Of a stretch of DNA of 64,000 nt, positions 7,678 through 16,274 are shown in pieces. Each line of letters starts with the position of its first letter. Within the stretch, counting starts at the first letter, position 1. The notes beneath the pieces are model-generated. The model saw nothing but the letters and a program-made list of their open reading frames with translations, was not told where the DNA came from and ran no database searches. Position numbers and translations under genes: made by a program. This DNA comes from DASUPK01 sp035265665 (lineage in GTDB: Bacteria > Actinomycetota > Thermoleophilia > Solirubrobacterales > 70-9), in the NCBI GenBank assembly GCA_035265665.1, contig DATFOK010000102.1:16390-80389 (forward strand). Direction: 5' to 3'.

Positions 7678-8793
7678 CTAGCTCCCCAGCGACGAGCCGG
7701 CGAAGAAGAAGAACCAGACCTCGAACGCGAGCACGCCCGCGATGACGCAGACCATGACGACTCTCTCCGGCGCGCTCAGCGCGTAGCGCGTTCTGAGGTG
7801 ATCGTCGAGCTCGCCGCGCATGCGGCGATACCACGGAGATGTCCGCGTCAGCGTTGCGGGACGCCCAGTCAGCTGGTCGTACTTCGCGTGTAGCCAGGCC
7901 AGGGCCCAGGCGAGCAGGAACGCCAGGACGGAGAGGACCACCAGAACCGTGAGGACCCCGCGGAGGCTGAGCACGCGTCCACCCTGAGCCTGGGAGCCGA
8001 GCCAGACCGCCAGGAGCGGGGCACCGGTCCAGACATTCACCGCCGCCAATCCGGTGGCGGCCACGATGGCGAGCCTCTTCAGACGCAGATGACGCCCGGC
8101 AGAGCCCGCGATCGCTGGTCCTGTCGCGGCCTCCGCGCCGTCCCTGTCGGCAAGGGCCGGCGCCGGCTCCTCGGGACGGGTATAGACGCGCATCCCCTCC
8201 GGTACGTCCAGCCGAAGGGCGTCGATGCCCCCAGGGACATCGTCGGCGAGCGTGAGGATCTGTTCAGGGGTGATCCCGCTCGAGTGCACCGTGACGGCGT
8301 TTGTCTCACCGCGCTGATGCGCTCTGAGGACCTCGATGGAGTCCGGCTGCATCGACGCGATGCCCGACGCGGCGATCTGCGGGGCAGCTCGGTCCAGCCC
8401 GAAGATCGCCTGGGAGCGCCGATAGTGCGCGGTGTCGGGTGACGTGACCCACAGCGCCCAGGAGGGGCCAACGTGAGTGCCGAGTGCGGCGAAGCCGAGG
8501 GTGCGACCGCCCGCATCCCTGACCGGGAACATCACCCGGGAGCGAAAGTGAGCGTGGATACGGCCGCGGACCGATCGGTGCGCGAGCCCGGCGGTCACCA
8601 GCTCGTCGGTCGAATAACCGAGGCCGCGGAGGTGGTCCATCATCTCGTCCGGACCGATCGGCGAAAAGCCCACGCCGAACTCGCGGATCACCTCCTCGTC
8701 GAGATCCGCTGCGGCGAGCGTGGCGCGAGCGGCGCTGCCGCTCGGTGAATCCCATAGGCATGCCTCGAAGAACCCGGCCGCGTCCGCCAGCAA
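7678..8793 (-). CDS. Membrane protein with degenerate DnaG-primase core
   Basis: 371 residues from TTG 8793. Residues about 1-130 align by eye to the primase catalytic-core N-subdomain: LADAAGFFEACLWDSPSGSAAR, then EEVIREFGVGFSP, LVTAGL and FRSRVMFPVRDAGGRTLGFAA. In DnaG this is followed by a TOPRIM fold with an EGYMD glutamate and a DxD pair. Here those positions read ASMQPDSIEVLRAHQRG and ALRLDVPEG, so the catalytic acids are gone. A basic linker leads to three hydrophobic segments (about 240-262, 275-300 and near the C-terminus, VCVIAGVLAFEVWFFFFAG), anchoring the protein in the membrane. The open frame extends upstream to about 8928 without a usable start, including CRHRYG and HGC, which may be a remnant of the lost zinc-finger end. 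Priming activity is very unlikely; the role is unknown. Confidence 0.68.
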   Translation of the reverse strand: MLADAAGFFEACLWDSPSGSAARATLAAADLDEEVIREFGVGFSPIGPDEMMDHLRGLGYSTDELVTAGLAHRSVRGRIHAHFRSRVMFPVRDAGGRTLGFAALGTHVGPSWALWVTSPDTAHYRRSQAIFGLDRAAPQIAASGIASMQPDSIEVLRAHQRGETNAVTVHSSGITPEQILTLADDVPGGIDALRLDVPEGMRVYTRPEEPAPALADRDGAEAATGPAIAGSAGRHLRLKRLAIVAATGLAAVNVWTGAPLLAVWLGSQAQGGRVLSLRGVLTVLVVLSVLAFLLAWALAWLHAKYDQLTGRPATLTRTSPWYRRMRGELDDHLRTRYALSAPERVVMVCVIAGVLAFEVWFFFFAGSSLGS

Positions 8794-8932
8794 GAACCCA
8801 ATGCGGTCCCCGCCGACCTCCCTGGCCCGTATCTCCTGTGCTGCTTCGATACAGCCATGCTCCCAGAACGCGCTTAAGGTGGCATTAGGCCCGTACCGGT
8901 GCCTGCAGACGATCCCTCTCCGCGATGCTTAG

Positions 8933-10015
8933 GTGAGCATTCCCGCCGACTACGACATCACCGCTCCCGTACCCGCGCTGGAGGAGCTCCCTCAGGAGTT
9001 CCAGCCGAAGACCCTGCGTCGCCGCGCGCTGCAGGCGCTCGCCGCCCTCGCCGTGCTCGTCGCCGTTGTCCTCCTCGCGCCTGGGCTGGGAGAGGTGCGC
9101 GACCGGCTGGGCGAGGCGAGCCCGGGGTGGCTGGCCTTGGCCGCTGTCCTCGAGGGCCTCTCGTTCGGCTCCTATGTGGTCATGTTCGGGCCGATCTTCT
9201 GTACGGGCCTGGGTTGGCGACGAGCCTGGGAGATCGGCGGTTCGGAGCTCGCCATGGGCTCGCTCGTCCCCGCCAGCGGGGCGGGGGGCTTGGCGCTGGG
9301 AGCCTGGGTGCTCCACCGCGGCGGCATGCCCGGCGAGCGCATCGCCCGCCGCTCCGTCGCCTTCTTCCTGATCAAGAGTGGGGTCAATTTTGTCGCCGTC
9401 GCCGTGATTGGGACGGTGCTCGCGCTCGGGTTGGTCGGCCCGGACCTCTCACTTTGGCTGACCGCCTTCCCGGCTGCGATGGCCACGCTCGCGATCGTGG
9501 CGGTGGCTTCCCTTCCGCGGCTGGGCTCGGGTCCCCGCCCTTTTCCCGGGCCGGATGCCTCCCGAACCGAGCGCTGGCTCAGCGCGACCCGGCGTGCGGT
9601 CGTACGCGGCATCACGGAGGCGCGTGGCATCCTGCGTTCCGCCGACCGCCGCGTGCTCGCTGGCTCCTTCGGCTACTGGTTCTTCGACAACGCCGTGCTC
9701 TGGGCGACCTTCCACGCCTTCGGACTGTCGCCGCCGATCACGGTGATCCTGATGGGCTACCTGATCGGGCAGCTCGGCGGGCTGATCCCGCTTCCGGGAG
9801 GCATCGGCGGGATCGACCTCGGATTGATCGGCGTCCTGGTCGCGTACGGGACGTCCGCCGCCGGCACGGCCGCGGCGGTCTTCGCCTACCACGTGATCCT
9901 CTTCTGGCTGCCGCTGATCATCGGCGGGATCGCCTTCGCGACGCTGCGCCGGAACATGCCGAGCCGCGGGGAGTTCGCAAGCTGCGCGCCGGCGATTGCC
10001 GCGCAGTCGACCTAG
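8933..10015 (+). CDS. Lysylphosphatidylglycerol-synthase-TM/UPF0104 family membrane protein
   Basis: 360 residues from GTG 8933. A cytoplasmic N-terminus of about 40 residues is followed by roughly eight membrane segments, among them ALAALAVLVAVVLLAPGL, VAFFLIKSGVNFVAVAVIGT, FFDNAVLWATFHAFG and ILMGYLIGQLGGLIPLPGGIGGIDLG. The last one, with its PLPGGIGGxD motif, is the hallmark of the UPF0104/AglD-like transmembrane family related to the flippase half of MprF. Proteins of this kind are thought to move lipids or lipid-linked sugars. Short gaps link it to the next membrane protein, so the two may be co-transcribed. Specific substrate unknown. Confidence 0.8.
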   Translation: MSIPADYDITAPVPALEELPQEFQPKTLRRRALQALAALAVLVAVVLLAPGLGEVRDRLGEASPGWLALAAVLEGLSFGSYVVMFGPIFCTGLGWRRAWEIGGSELAMGSLVPASGAGGLALGAWVLHRGGMPGERIARRSVAFFLIKSGVNFVAVAVIGTVLALGLVGPDLSLWLTAFPAAMATLAIVAVASLPRLGSGPRPFPGPDASRTERWLSATRRAVVRGITEARGILRSADRRVLAGSFGYWFFDNAVLWATFHAFGLSPPITVILMGYLIGQLGGLIPLPGGIGGIDLGLIGVLVAYGTSAAGTAAAVFAYHVILFWLPLIIGGIAFATLRRNMPSRGEFASCAPAIAAQST

Positions 10016-10051
10016 CGCGGGCCTCGGCGGCGATCGGAGAAACTGCCCGCC

Positions 10052-11740
10052 ATGCGCGCGTGGCTCCTCGCCCCGATCGTCGGCCTGATCCTGCTCGTGC
10101 CGGCGGCGGCCCAGGCGTGCAGCGCAGGGTCCTTCGACCCCGCCGACCAGCCGCCATTCGGGGGTAAGGGGGCGACCCTCTCGGGGCCGCTCCCACCAGG
10201 CGCGATACCGGCGGGCTTCGAGCTCACCGCCGGGCGGGCAACCGCGATCGCCACCGAGGCCCTCGCGCCTGACGGGTCGGTCCGTCGTTTCGAGGTGCGC
10301 GCGCGCACGGGCCCCGGGACGGGTAGGCAATGGCAGGTCGACTACTTCGACCCGCAGGGCAAAGACGTCGGCCAAGTCGTGATCGACGATGCCGGAGCCT
10401 GTGTTCTTGAGAAGTGGACGGGGGAGCAGGTCGAGACGAAGCTCGCCCGCGGCTACGAGGGCGCGGTCGCCGGGAAGGTCAACAAGTGGTGGATCTGGCT
10501 GCCGCTCTGCGCCCTCTTCCTCGCTCCGTTCGTCGACCCGCGCAGACCGGTGCGGCTTCTTCACCTCGATCTGCTCGGGTTACTTGGTTTCAGCGCCTCG
10601 CTCTTCTTCTTCAACAAGGCCGAGGTCGAGCTCTCGGTGGGACTCATCTACCCGGCGCTCGCCTACATCTTCGTGCGCATGCTGATCGCCGGCTTCCGGC
10701 CGAGGGAGACGCGTGACCGGCTGGTCCCGTTCGCGCCCCGCGGTCTCCTCGTCGCCGGGATCGTCGCGCTCGTCGCATTCCACACCGCCTACATCGCGAC
10801 GGAGGGCAAGGTGATCGACGTCGGGCTCGCCGGCGTGGTCGGCGCCGATCGCCTCACCAGCGGGGAGGACGTCTACGGCGAGGGGGCATCATCGGGGACA
10901 CCAGTTCGCGGCGACGTCTACGGCCCGGTCAACTACCTCGCCTACGTGCCCTTCGAGCTCGCCTTCCCGTGGAGCGGGCACTGGGACGATGTCCCGGCGG
11001 CGAGTGCTGCGGCGCTCGGCTTCGAGCTGCTCACAGCTCTCGCCCTGTTCGGTCTCGGCCGCCGGCTGCGTCCGGGGGCCGAGGGCGCCACCCTCGGTGT
11101 CGCGCTGGCCTATGCCTGGCTCGCCTACCCATTCACGATGTACACGCTGGGCTCGAGCTTCAACGACGGCCTAGTGGCGCTGCTTGTCGTCTGCTGCCTG
11201 CTGCTGGTGACCTCGGCGCCGGCCCGGGGCGCGGCCTCCGCACTGGCGGGGCTGACCAAGTTCGGGCCATTGATCCTGGCCCCCCTCTTCGCTGCCGGCA
11301 ACGGGGACCGGCGAACTCGCCCGCTTGCCCTCTTCGCGATCGGCTTCCTTCTCACCGCGGTGGTGGTGACGACCCCCCTGCTGCCCGATGGCGGCTTCCG
11401 CGAGCTCTACGACCGCTCGCTCGGCTACCAGGCGTCGCGCGGCTCGCCCTTCAGCGTCTGGGGTCAGGCGCCCTCGCTCGACTTTCTGCAGACGGTGACG
11501 AAGGTGGCCGCGGTCGCGCTCGCGGCGACGCTCTTCTTCGTGCCCCGCCGACGCTCGACCGTGCAGCTCGCTGCGCTCGGCGCGGCGCTGCTGATCGCGG
11601 TCCAGGTGACCGCCAACCACTGGTTTTATCCCTACGCGGTCTGGTTCGGCCCCCTGGTACTGATCGCGGTCTTCGCCCGTGAGCGGGGACCGGAGCCGAC
11701 CGCGCGCAGGGGGCATCACCCGACGGCCAGGCACGTCTAG
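10052..11740 (+). CDS. Polytopic membrane protein, DUF2029/GT-C-like
   Basis: 562 residues starting MRAWLLAPIVGLILLVPAAAQ, a signal peptide that leaves Cys after QA (ACSAG). An extracytoplasmic domain of about 120 residues follows, containing WQVDYFDPQGKDVGQVVID. About ten membrane segments begin near residue 150. The loop GEDVYGEGASSGTPVRGDVYGPVNYLAYVPFELAFPW resembles the periplasmic loops of GT-C glycosyltransferases that use polyprenyl-phosphate sugars, but the acidic catalytic motif is not certain. WFYPYAVWFGPL near the C-terminus resembles DUF2029 mannosyltransferase ends. Probably a cell-envelope sugar transferase, at modest confidence; membrane topology is certain. It lies 36 nt after the UPF0104 gene. 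Confidence 0.62.
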   Translation: MRAWLLAPIVGLILLVPAAAQACSAGSFDPADQPPFGGKGATLSGPLPPGAIPAGFELTAGRATAIATEALAPDGSVRRFEVRARTGPGTGRQWQVDYFDPQGKDVGQVVIDDAGACVLEKWTGEQVETKLARGYEGAVAGKVNKWWIWLPLCALFLAPFVDPRRPVRLLHLDLLGLLGFSASLFFFNKAEVELSVGLIYPALAYIFVRMLIAGFRPRETRDRLVPFAPRGLLVAGIVALVAFHTAYIATEGKVIDVGLAGVVGADRLTSGEDVYGEGASSGTPVRGDVYGPVNYLAYVPFELAFPWSGHWDDVPAASAAALGFELLTALALFGLGRRLRPGAEGATLGVALAYAWLAYPFTMYTLGSSFNDGLVALLVVCCLLLVTSAPARGAASALAGLTKFGPLILAPLFAAGNGDRRTRPLALFAIGFLLTAVVVTTPLLPDGGFRELYDRSLGYQASRGSPFSVWGQAPSLDFLQTVTKVAAVALAATLFFVPRRRSTVQLAALGAALLIAVQVTANHWFYPYAVWFGPLVLIAVFARERGPEPTARRGHHPTARHV

Positions 11741-11752
11741 CCGAGGCCGGTT

Positions 11753-12286
11753 CTAGAGGACTCCGCCTGCGGCGGGCGGCGCCGTCGGGTCATCGCCCTC
11801 GTCACCGATCTGCTCGCGCGCCAGGAACTCCTCGATCATCAGGGGACTGTCCTTCGCCTGCTCACAGACGTTGAGCAGGTCGGTCATCGACGAGACCTCC
11901 TCGACCTGCTCCTTGACGAACCAGGCCAGGAACTGCTCGGCCCGGAAGTCGCCGGTGTCGCGGGCGAGCTTGAAGAGGTCGTTGATCTCATCGCTGACGC
12001 GCTTCTCCTGCTCGAGCGCCATCTTGACCGGGCCCGTCACGTCGTCGTAGGTGGTCTGCTGCGAGTTGATGTCGGGAATCCGGACCTCCTCGTCGGTGTC
12101 AAGCAGGTACTGGACCATGGTCATCGCGTGGTTTCGCTCCTCGACCGCCTGACGGTAGAAGAACGCAGCCAGGCGGGGCAGCGTCTCGGCGTCGTAGAAG
12201 ACGGCAGCCCCGACGTATTGCTGCGAGGCGGCGAACTCGTTCGAGATCTGCTCGTTGAGTGCGTCGGCGAAGTTCTGCTCTGCCAT
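11753..12286 (-). CDS. Ferritin
   Basis: 177 residues with the four-helix ferritin fold: ALNEQISNEFAASQQYVGAAVFYD (first helix, metal-binding Glu), FYRQAVEERNHAMTMVQYLLD (ExxH ferroxidase motif at about 50-54) and FLAWFVKEQVEEVSSMTDLL near 120 with a third Glu. These are the bacterial FtnA/BfrB non-haem ferroxidase residues; no haem-binding Met position is obvious. It oxidises Fe(II) and stores iron inside a 24-mer shell. The C-terminal 20 residues are acidic then Pro/Ala/Gly-rich and probably disordered. Convergent with the membrane-protein pair, 12 nt away. No iron-box sequence was recognised in front of it. Confidence 0.95.
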   Translation of the reverse strand: MAEQNFADALNEQISNEFAASQQYVGAAVFYDAETLPRLAAFFYRQAVEERNHAMTMVQYLLDTDEEVRIPDINSQQTTYDDVTGPVKMALEQEKRVSDEINDLFKLARDTGDFRAEQFLAWFVKEQVEEVSSMTDLLNVCEQAKDSPLMIEEFLAREQIGDEGDDPTAPPAAGGVL

Positions 12287-12319
12287 GGGCTGCAGACTAA
12301 TCAGACCTGGCGACCGGGG

Positions 12320-13402
12320 TCACTCGCCCCAGCGGAAGCCCGTCCGCGTGGCCTCGGGATCGAGCGGGCTGGCGGGTAGGCCGGGCTCGGTCCCGGCGGT
12401 GTTGTAGCCGGACGGCGCGACATCGTTGGGCGTGTCGGGGTGGAAGAGCGAGGCGAGGTACTGGATGTGACCGCGGCCCGGGCCGAGCTCCCATTGCCCG
12501 CCGCCATAGGCGCGGATCCCGTTCTCGTCGCAGTAGTCGTAGGCGGCGAAGAGCTCGTGCAGTGGGCCGAATCGCGACGGTTTGATGTTGACCATCTTCG
12601 GCGGCCAGGGCTGGGACTGGATATCGGCCACCGAGTGGATCGGCGCGTCCCAGGTGACCCGTTCGGCGACCGGATCGAGAATCGGCTTGGTCTCGTCGTT
12701 GACGTCCGGGTCCTCGAGCCAGGCCGCGGGGAACGCCTCGATCAGCTTGCGATAGAGCTCGGGATCGGTCTCGACGTCGACCGGTGTGCCCTTGTACTGC
12801 CCCTTGAGATCGAGCGAGTCGACGGCCCCCGTCTCGACGAGCTGCCCGATCAGCTCATCGCTCCAGTCGTTGGTCGGGTCGAGCTTGAAGCGCAGGGTGG
12901 GGTAGATCTCGAGCCGCAGCCGGACCGGCTCGATCGTCGAGACCTCGTCCGAGCCGGGCGGGGTGAGCCGCATCGAGACCACGAAGGTGACCGGCTTGGC
13001 TTGCCGGCCGACCACCTCGTGCAGGGAGGTCTCCGCCTGGCGCAGCGCCAGGTCGAGGGCGGCGCTCTCGAAGGCCCACCGTCGGTAGTTGGCCGAGACC
13101 TCGCGCTCGGGGGGCGTCGGGAACAGGTCGAGGCCCTCGAGTAGCTGGGAGAAGGAATCGATGGTGTGCTCGCCGGCGATCTCGAGCACCGGTCCGGCGT
13201 CCCGGAGGGCCACATGATCGAGCGCGTCATAGACGACGTCCTCGCCCATGCCCTCCTGGCCGTCCCCCTTCAGGTGGATGATCGTGGTGAGGCGCTCGAA
13301 CTCCATACCCGGCGGCTGGAACTGGAGTCCCTGGAGCTCGTAGGAGTCGATCTTCAGGGGGAGGTCCTTGATCTTGTCGTAGCTCGCCACGGCGCGGCAC
13401 AC
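12320..13402 (-). CDS. Enolase-superfamily-like protein
   Basis: 360 residues from GTG 13402; a second GTG at 13390 (before ASYDKIKDLPL) is possible. The C-terminal half has the order of an enolase-superfamily barrel: VDSLDLKGQYKGTPVD near residue 200, AAWLEDPDVNDETKPIL near 230, MVNIKPSRFGPLHELFAAYDY near 275 and a final barrel strand with GGGQWELGPGRGHIQ. The D-L-K, E-D-P and K-P-S elements match the metal ligands and catalytic Lys positions of the muconate-lactonizing and mandelate-racemase groups. The N-terminal cap is unusual and includes IIHLKGDGQEGMGEDVVYDAL. Substrate unknown. It is divergent from the flavin reductase gene. Confidence 0.78.
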   Translation of the reverse strand: MCRAVASYDKIKDLPLKIDSYELQGLQFQPPGMEFERLTTIIHLKGDGQEGMGEDVVYDALDHVALRDAGPVLEIAGEHTIDSFSQLLEGLDLFPTPPEREVSANYRRWAFESAALDLALRQAETSLHEVVGRQAKPVTFVVSMRLTPPGSDEVSTIEPVRLRLEIYPTLRFKLDPTNDWSDELIGQLVETGAVDSLDLKGQYKGTPVDVETDPELYRKLIEAFPAAWLEDPDVNDETKPILDPVAERVTWDAPIHSVADIQSQPWPPKMVNIKPSRFGPLHELFAAYDYCDENGIRAYGGGQWELGPGRGHIQYLASLFHPDTPNDVAPSGYNTAGTEPGLPASPLDPEATRTGFRWGE

Positions 13403-13498
13403 TACAGACCACCGGAGCTCGGCCCGCGGCCGGACGTAACGCCGCCGGCAGCCGGGGGACGTAGGAGGCGTCGTCCAAAGCGGAGAAGGAGGAAAGGA

Positions 13499-14182
13499 AT
13501 GGCCGAGGAGCTCTCAGCCGATGCCGGTGCCGGCCTGAAGGCGCTGGGGCTGAACTGCACGCTCAAGAAGTCCCCCGAGAAATCGCATACCGAAGCGCTG
13601 ATGAATCGCGTGCTCGAGCTTCTCGGGGAGCACGGTGTGGAGACCGAGCTCCTGCGGCCGGTCGACTACGAGATCAAGTTCGGCGTCACCTCGGATGAGG
13701 GCGATGGCGACGAATGGCCCCAGGTCCTGGAGAAGATCAAGGCTGCCGACATCCTGCTGATGGGAATGTCGATCTGGTTCGGAGTGCGCTCCTCCGTCTG
13801 CCAGATGGTGATCGAGCGACTCGACGGGACCTACAACGAGCGCAATGAGGTGGGCCAGTACCCGCTCTACAACAAGGTCGCGGGCGTGGTCGTCACCGGC
13901 AACGAGGACGGGGCGCACGCGAGCGCCGAGACGACCCTCTTCAACATGACCCACCTCGGCTGCGTCGTGCCTCCCAACGCCGACACCTACTGGGTTGGCG
14001 AGGCCGGCCCGGGGCCGTCATACCTTGACGCCGGCGGGCCCGAGCACGAGTACACCCAGCGGACCAGCTCGTGGTGCGCCCACAACCTGCTCCACATGGC
14101 CCGGATCATGCGGGAGAACCCGATCCCGCCGATCGGCAACACCCTGGAGGAGATGGGCGGCGACGTGATGCACGTCGGCTGA
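13499..14182 (+). CDS. NADPH-dependent FMN reductase/flavodoxin-fold protein
   Basis: 227 residues from ATG 13499, which follows GAAGGAGGAAAGG. The fold begins LKALGLNCTLKKSPEKSHTEALMNRVLELL (phosphate-binding loop of flavodoxin-like reductases). It continues with DILLMGMSIWFGVRSSVCQMVIERL at about 80-104 and YNKVAGVVVTGNEDGAHAS at about 125-143, both contacting FMN in the family. These proteins reduce FMN or quinones with NADPH. Its stop is 4 nt from the stop of the convergent HxlR regulator. Physiological acceptor unknown. Confidence 0.88.
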   Translation: MAEELSADAGAGLKALGLNCTLKKSPEKSHTEALMNRVLELLGEHGVETELLRPVDYEIKFGVTSDEGDGDEWPQVLEKIKAADILLMGMSIWFGVRSSVCQMVIERLDGTYNERNEVGQYPLYNKVAGVVVTGNEDGAHASAETTLFNMTHLGCVVPPNADTYWVGEAGPGPSYLDAGGPEHEYTQRTSSWCAHNLLHMARIMRENPIPPIGNTLEEMGGDVMHVG

Positions 14183-14185
14183 CGG

Positions 14186-14650
14186 CTATGACGCCGCTAC
14201 CACGAGGCCCGGGCCGGGGACGGCCTCGGCGTCTCTAGCGCCGACGTCCTCGCCGCATTTCGAGCAGCGCAGCTCCAGGGTGGGCTCGCCGCCGCAGTCC
14301 TTGTGGCGGATTTCCGCCCGCGGCCCCTCGCGCAGCCAGCGATCGCCCCAGTCCCGCAGCGCCATGAGCACGGGGTAGAGGTCGAGCCCCATCTCGGTGA
14401 GGCGGTAGCGATCGCGCGTGCGGACCGAGTCCTTGTAGGGCTCGCGCCGCAGCACGCCGGCCTCGACGAGACGGTTGAGCCGCTCGGAGAGAAGGGAGCG
14501 GGAGATCCCCAGGGTCTCCTGGAAGTCCTCGAAGCGCTTGATGCCGTTGAAGGCCTGGCGCAGGATGACCAGCGTCCATCGGTCGCCGAGCAGGGACGCG
14601 GGGCGGGCGATCGAGCAGTCCTGTTCTACGAGGTCCGCGGCGCGCATCAC
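14186..14650 (-). CDS. HxlR-family winged-helix regulator with C-terminal Cys pairs
   Basis: 154 residues. The HxlR core is unmistakable: SIARPASLLGDRWTLVILRQAFNG, RFEDFQETLGISRSLLSERL (recognition helix) and a wing containing RTRDRYRLTEMG. The C-terminus adds a possible zinc ribbon (KDCGG, then LRCSKCGEDVG), which goes beyond the usual 110-120 residues. Many HxlR proteins sense reactive electrophiles through cysteines. The gene is divergent from a tautomerase-dehydrogenase pair, and two GTTC/GAAC palindromes lie in the 106-nt gap, making those genes the likely regulon. Confidence 0.9.
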   Translation of the reverse strand: MMRAADLVEQDCSIARPASLLGDRWTLVILRQAFNGIKRFEDFQETLGISRSLLSERLNRLVEAGVLRREPYKDSVRTRDRYRLTEMGLDLYPVLMALRDWGDRWLREGPRAEIRHKDCGGEPTLELRCSKCGEDVGARDAEAVPGPGLVVAAS

Positions 14651-14671
14651 GGGCCAGCATAGCGGTGCTGC

Positions 14672-14711
14672 GTTCGGAATCCGAACCCTATATTCTGCGT
14701 TCTCTTTCTGA
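14672..14711. promoter_or_regulatory. Candidate HxlR operator pair
   Basis: A perfect palindrome at 14672-14686 (GTTCGGA-A-TCCGAAC) is followed 12 nt later by a second GTTC...GAAC inverted repeat at 14699-14711. Both lie between the divergent HxlR gene and the tautomerase gene, 45-85 nt from the latter's ATG. The TATATT-like box at about 14688-14694 sits between them. Confidence 0.55.
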
Positions 14712-14756
14712 ACTCAAGGCCTGGCTCATCACGCCCGCCGCCAAGAGGAGGACCCG

Positions 14757-15248
14757 ATGCCGAAGCTCGAACTGACCATCCCCGCCGATGCGCTCTCGGA
14801 GGAGGATCAGCAGGCACTGGGGCGCGACCTCGGCGCAGCCCTGCTGCGCTGGGAGGGAGCCCCGGACACCGACTTCTTCCGCTCGATCACCTGGACGCAC
14901 GTCCACGCCCTGCCCGCCGCCTCGATGCAGACGCCGGACGGCGTCGCGGACCCGCACGCGGTGATCGAGATCAGCGTGCCCGACGGCGCCCTCAGCGAGA
15001 GGCGCAAGGCCGGGCTGGTCGAGGAGACCACGAAGTTGGTGCTTGCCGCGACCGGCTGGGATCCGGAGGCGTCGTGGCGCATCTGGACGCTGATCCGCGA
15101 CGTCCCGGAGGGCAACTGGGGGGCCGGGGGTCAGGTCGTCCACTTCGAGCAGCTTCGCGAAGCGGCGAAGGCCGAGCGCGAGAGCGCGGGCTCGGGCCGC
15201 CAGAAGGTCGACGCCACGGCCGGTGCGGAGCAGCAGATCACGGCATGA
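14757..15248 (+). CDS. Tautomerase family protein (4-oxalocrotonate tautomerase-like)
   Basis: 163 residues starting MPKLELTIPADALSEEDQQ. The Pro after the initiator Met is the catalytic base of the superfamily once Met is removed. The protein is longer than single 62-residue 4-OT subunits: a second beta-alpha unit starts ADPHAVIEISVPDGALSERRKAGLVEETTKLVLAATG, so it resembles fused-repeat members such as cis-CaaD or MSAD. RIWTLIRDVPEGNWG carries the usual RxxxxDVPxGNWG ending of these proteins. Ribosome-binding site AAGAGGAGG precedes the ATG. The stop overlaps the next gene's ATG (ATGA), so translation is coupled. Confidence 0.85.
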   Translation: MPKLELTIPADALSEEDQQALGRDLGAALLRWEGAPDTDFFRSITWTHVHALPAASMQTPDGVADPHAVIEISVPDGALSERRKAGLVEETTKLVLAATGWDPEASWRIWTLIRDVPEGNWGAGGQVVHFEQLREAAKAERESAGSGRQKVDATAGAEQQITA

Positions 15249-16261
15249 GGCAGCTCACCTTCGTCGAGAAGGGCAAGCTCGAGTGGCGCGACGCCCCCGA
15301 CGCCAAGCTCGACGGCGACGGCCAGGCGATCGTCCGCCCGGTCGCGCTCGCCACCTGCGACATCGACGTCGCCTTCGTCCAGGGACGGTTTCCCGCCGGG
15401 GGCCCGTTCTCGTTCGGACACGAGTGCGTCGCGCAGGTGACGGATGTCGGAGAAGCGGTCACCTCGGTGAAGCCGGGCGACCTGGTCAGCGTGCCGTTCC
15501 AGATCTCCTGTGGGGAATGCCATCGCTGCCGCGCCGGGCAGCCAGGCAACTGCGAATCCGTGCCGAGGTTGTCCACCTACGGACTGCCCATCGGACCGCA
15601 GACCTACGGCGGCTTTGCGAGCGACGCGGTGAACGTCCCGTATGCGGACGCGATGCTGGTCCCGATTCCCGATGGGGTCGAGCCGACCACGGTGGCGAGC
15701 CTCTCCGACAACATCCCGGACGCTTGGCGCTGCGTCGCCCCTCCGCTCGAGGCGGCGCCCGGCTCGCCTGTGCTGATCGCGATGGGCGCCGGCTCGATCG
15801 CGCTCTACTCGGTCGCGATAGCGGTCGCCCTGGGCGCCGAGCGGATCGACGTCGTAGGCGGTGGGCCGCTCGACCGCGAGCTGGCCGAGAGGCTCGGCGC
15901 GAACGTCCTCGACGAGGAGTTCCCCGACCGCGCCGGCTTCTACCCGATCACGGTCGACGCGAGCGCGGATCCCGCCGGGATCTCCTGCGCGCTGCGCTCA
16001 ACGGGCGCCGACGGCATCTGCACCAGCATCGGGATCTATTTGGAGCCGACACCGCTGCCCCTGCTCGACATGTTCACCCAGGGGATCACCTTCGTGACCG
16101 GCCGGCCGCACGTGCGGACCCTGATGCCGGACGTGCTCGAGCTCGTGCGCCAGGGCAGGTTCGATCCCGACCCGATTACCGTGACCAGGGTCGATTGGGA
16201 GGACGCCGCGGAGGCGCTCTCGGACCTGCGGGCGAAGACGGTCGTGGCGCGGGCCGCCTAG
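15245..16261 (+). CDS. Zinc-dependent alcohol dehydrogenase (MDR family)
   Basis: 338 residues from ATG 15245. The catalytic zinc site is shown by TCDID near residue 38 and FGHECVAQV near 59; the structural zinc lobe by SCGECHRCRAGQPGNCE near 90. The Rossmann motif is GAGSIALYSVAIAVALGAERI near 180, a G-x-G-x-x-A/G variant. The medium-chain dehydrogenase fold is complete. Coupled translation with the tautomerase and divergent HxlR control suggest a small inducible pathway for an alpha,beta-unsaturated or aldehyde compound; this is inference. Substrate unknown. Confidence 0.88.
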   Translation: MRQLTFVEKGKLEWRDAPDAKLDGDGQAIVRPVALATCDIDVAFVQGRFPAGGPFSFGHECVAQVTDVGEAVTSVKPGDLVSVPFQISCGECHRCRAGQPGNCESVPRLSTYGLPIGPQTYGGFASDAVNVPYADAMLVPIPDGVEPTTVASLSDNIPDAWRCVAPPLEAAPGSPVLIAMGAGSIALYSVAIAVALGAERIDVVGGGPLDRELAERLGANVLDEEFPDRAGFYPITVDASADPAGISCALRSTGADGICTSIGIYLEPTPLPLLDMFTQGITFVTGRPHVRTLMPDVLELVRQGRFDPDPITVTRVDWEDAAEALSDLRAKTVVARAA

Positions 16262-16274
16262 GGGATCGGCCGGC

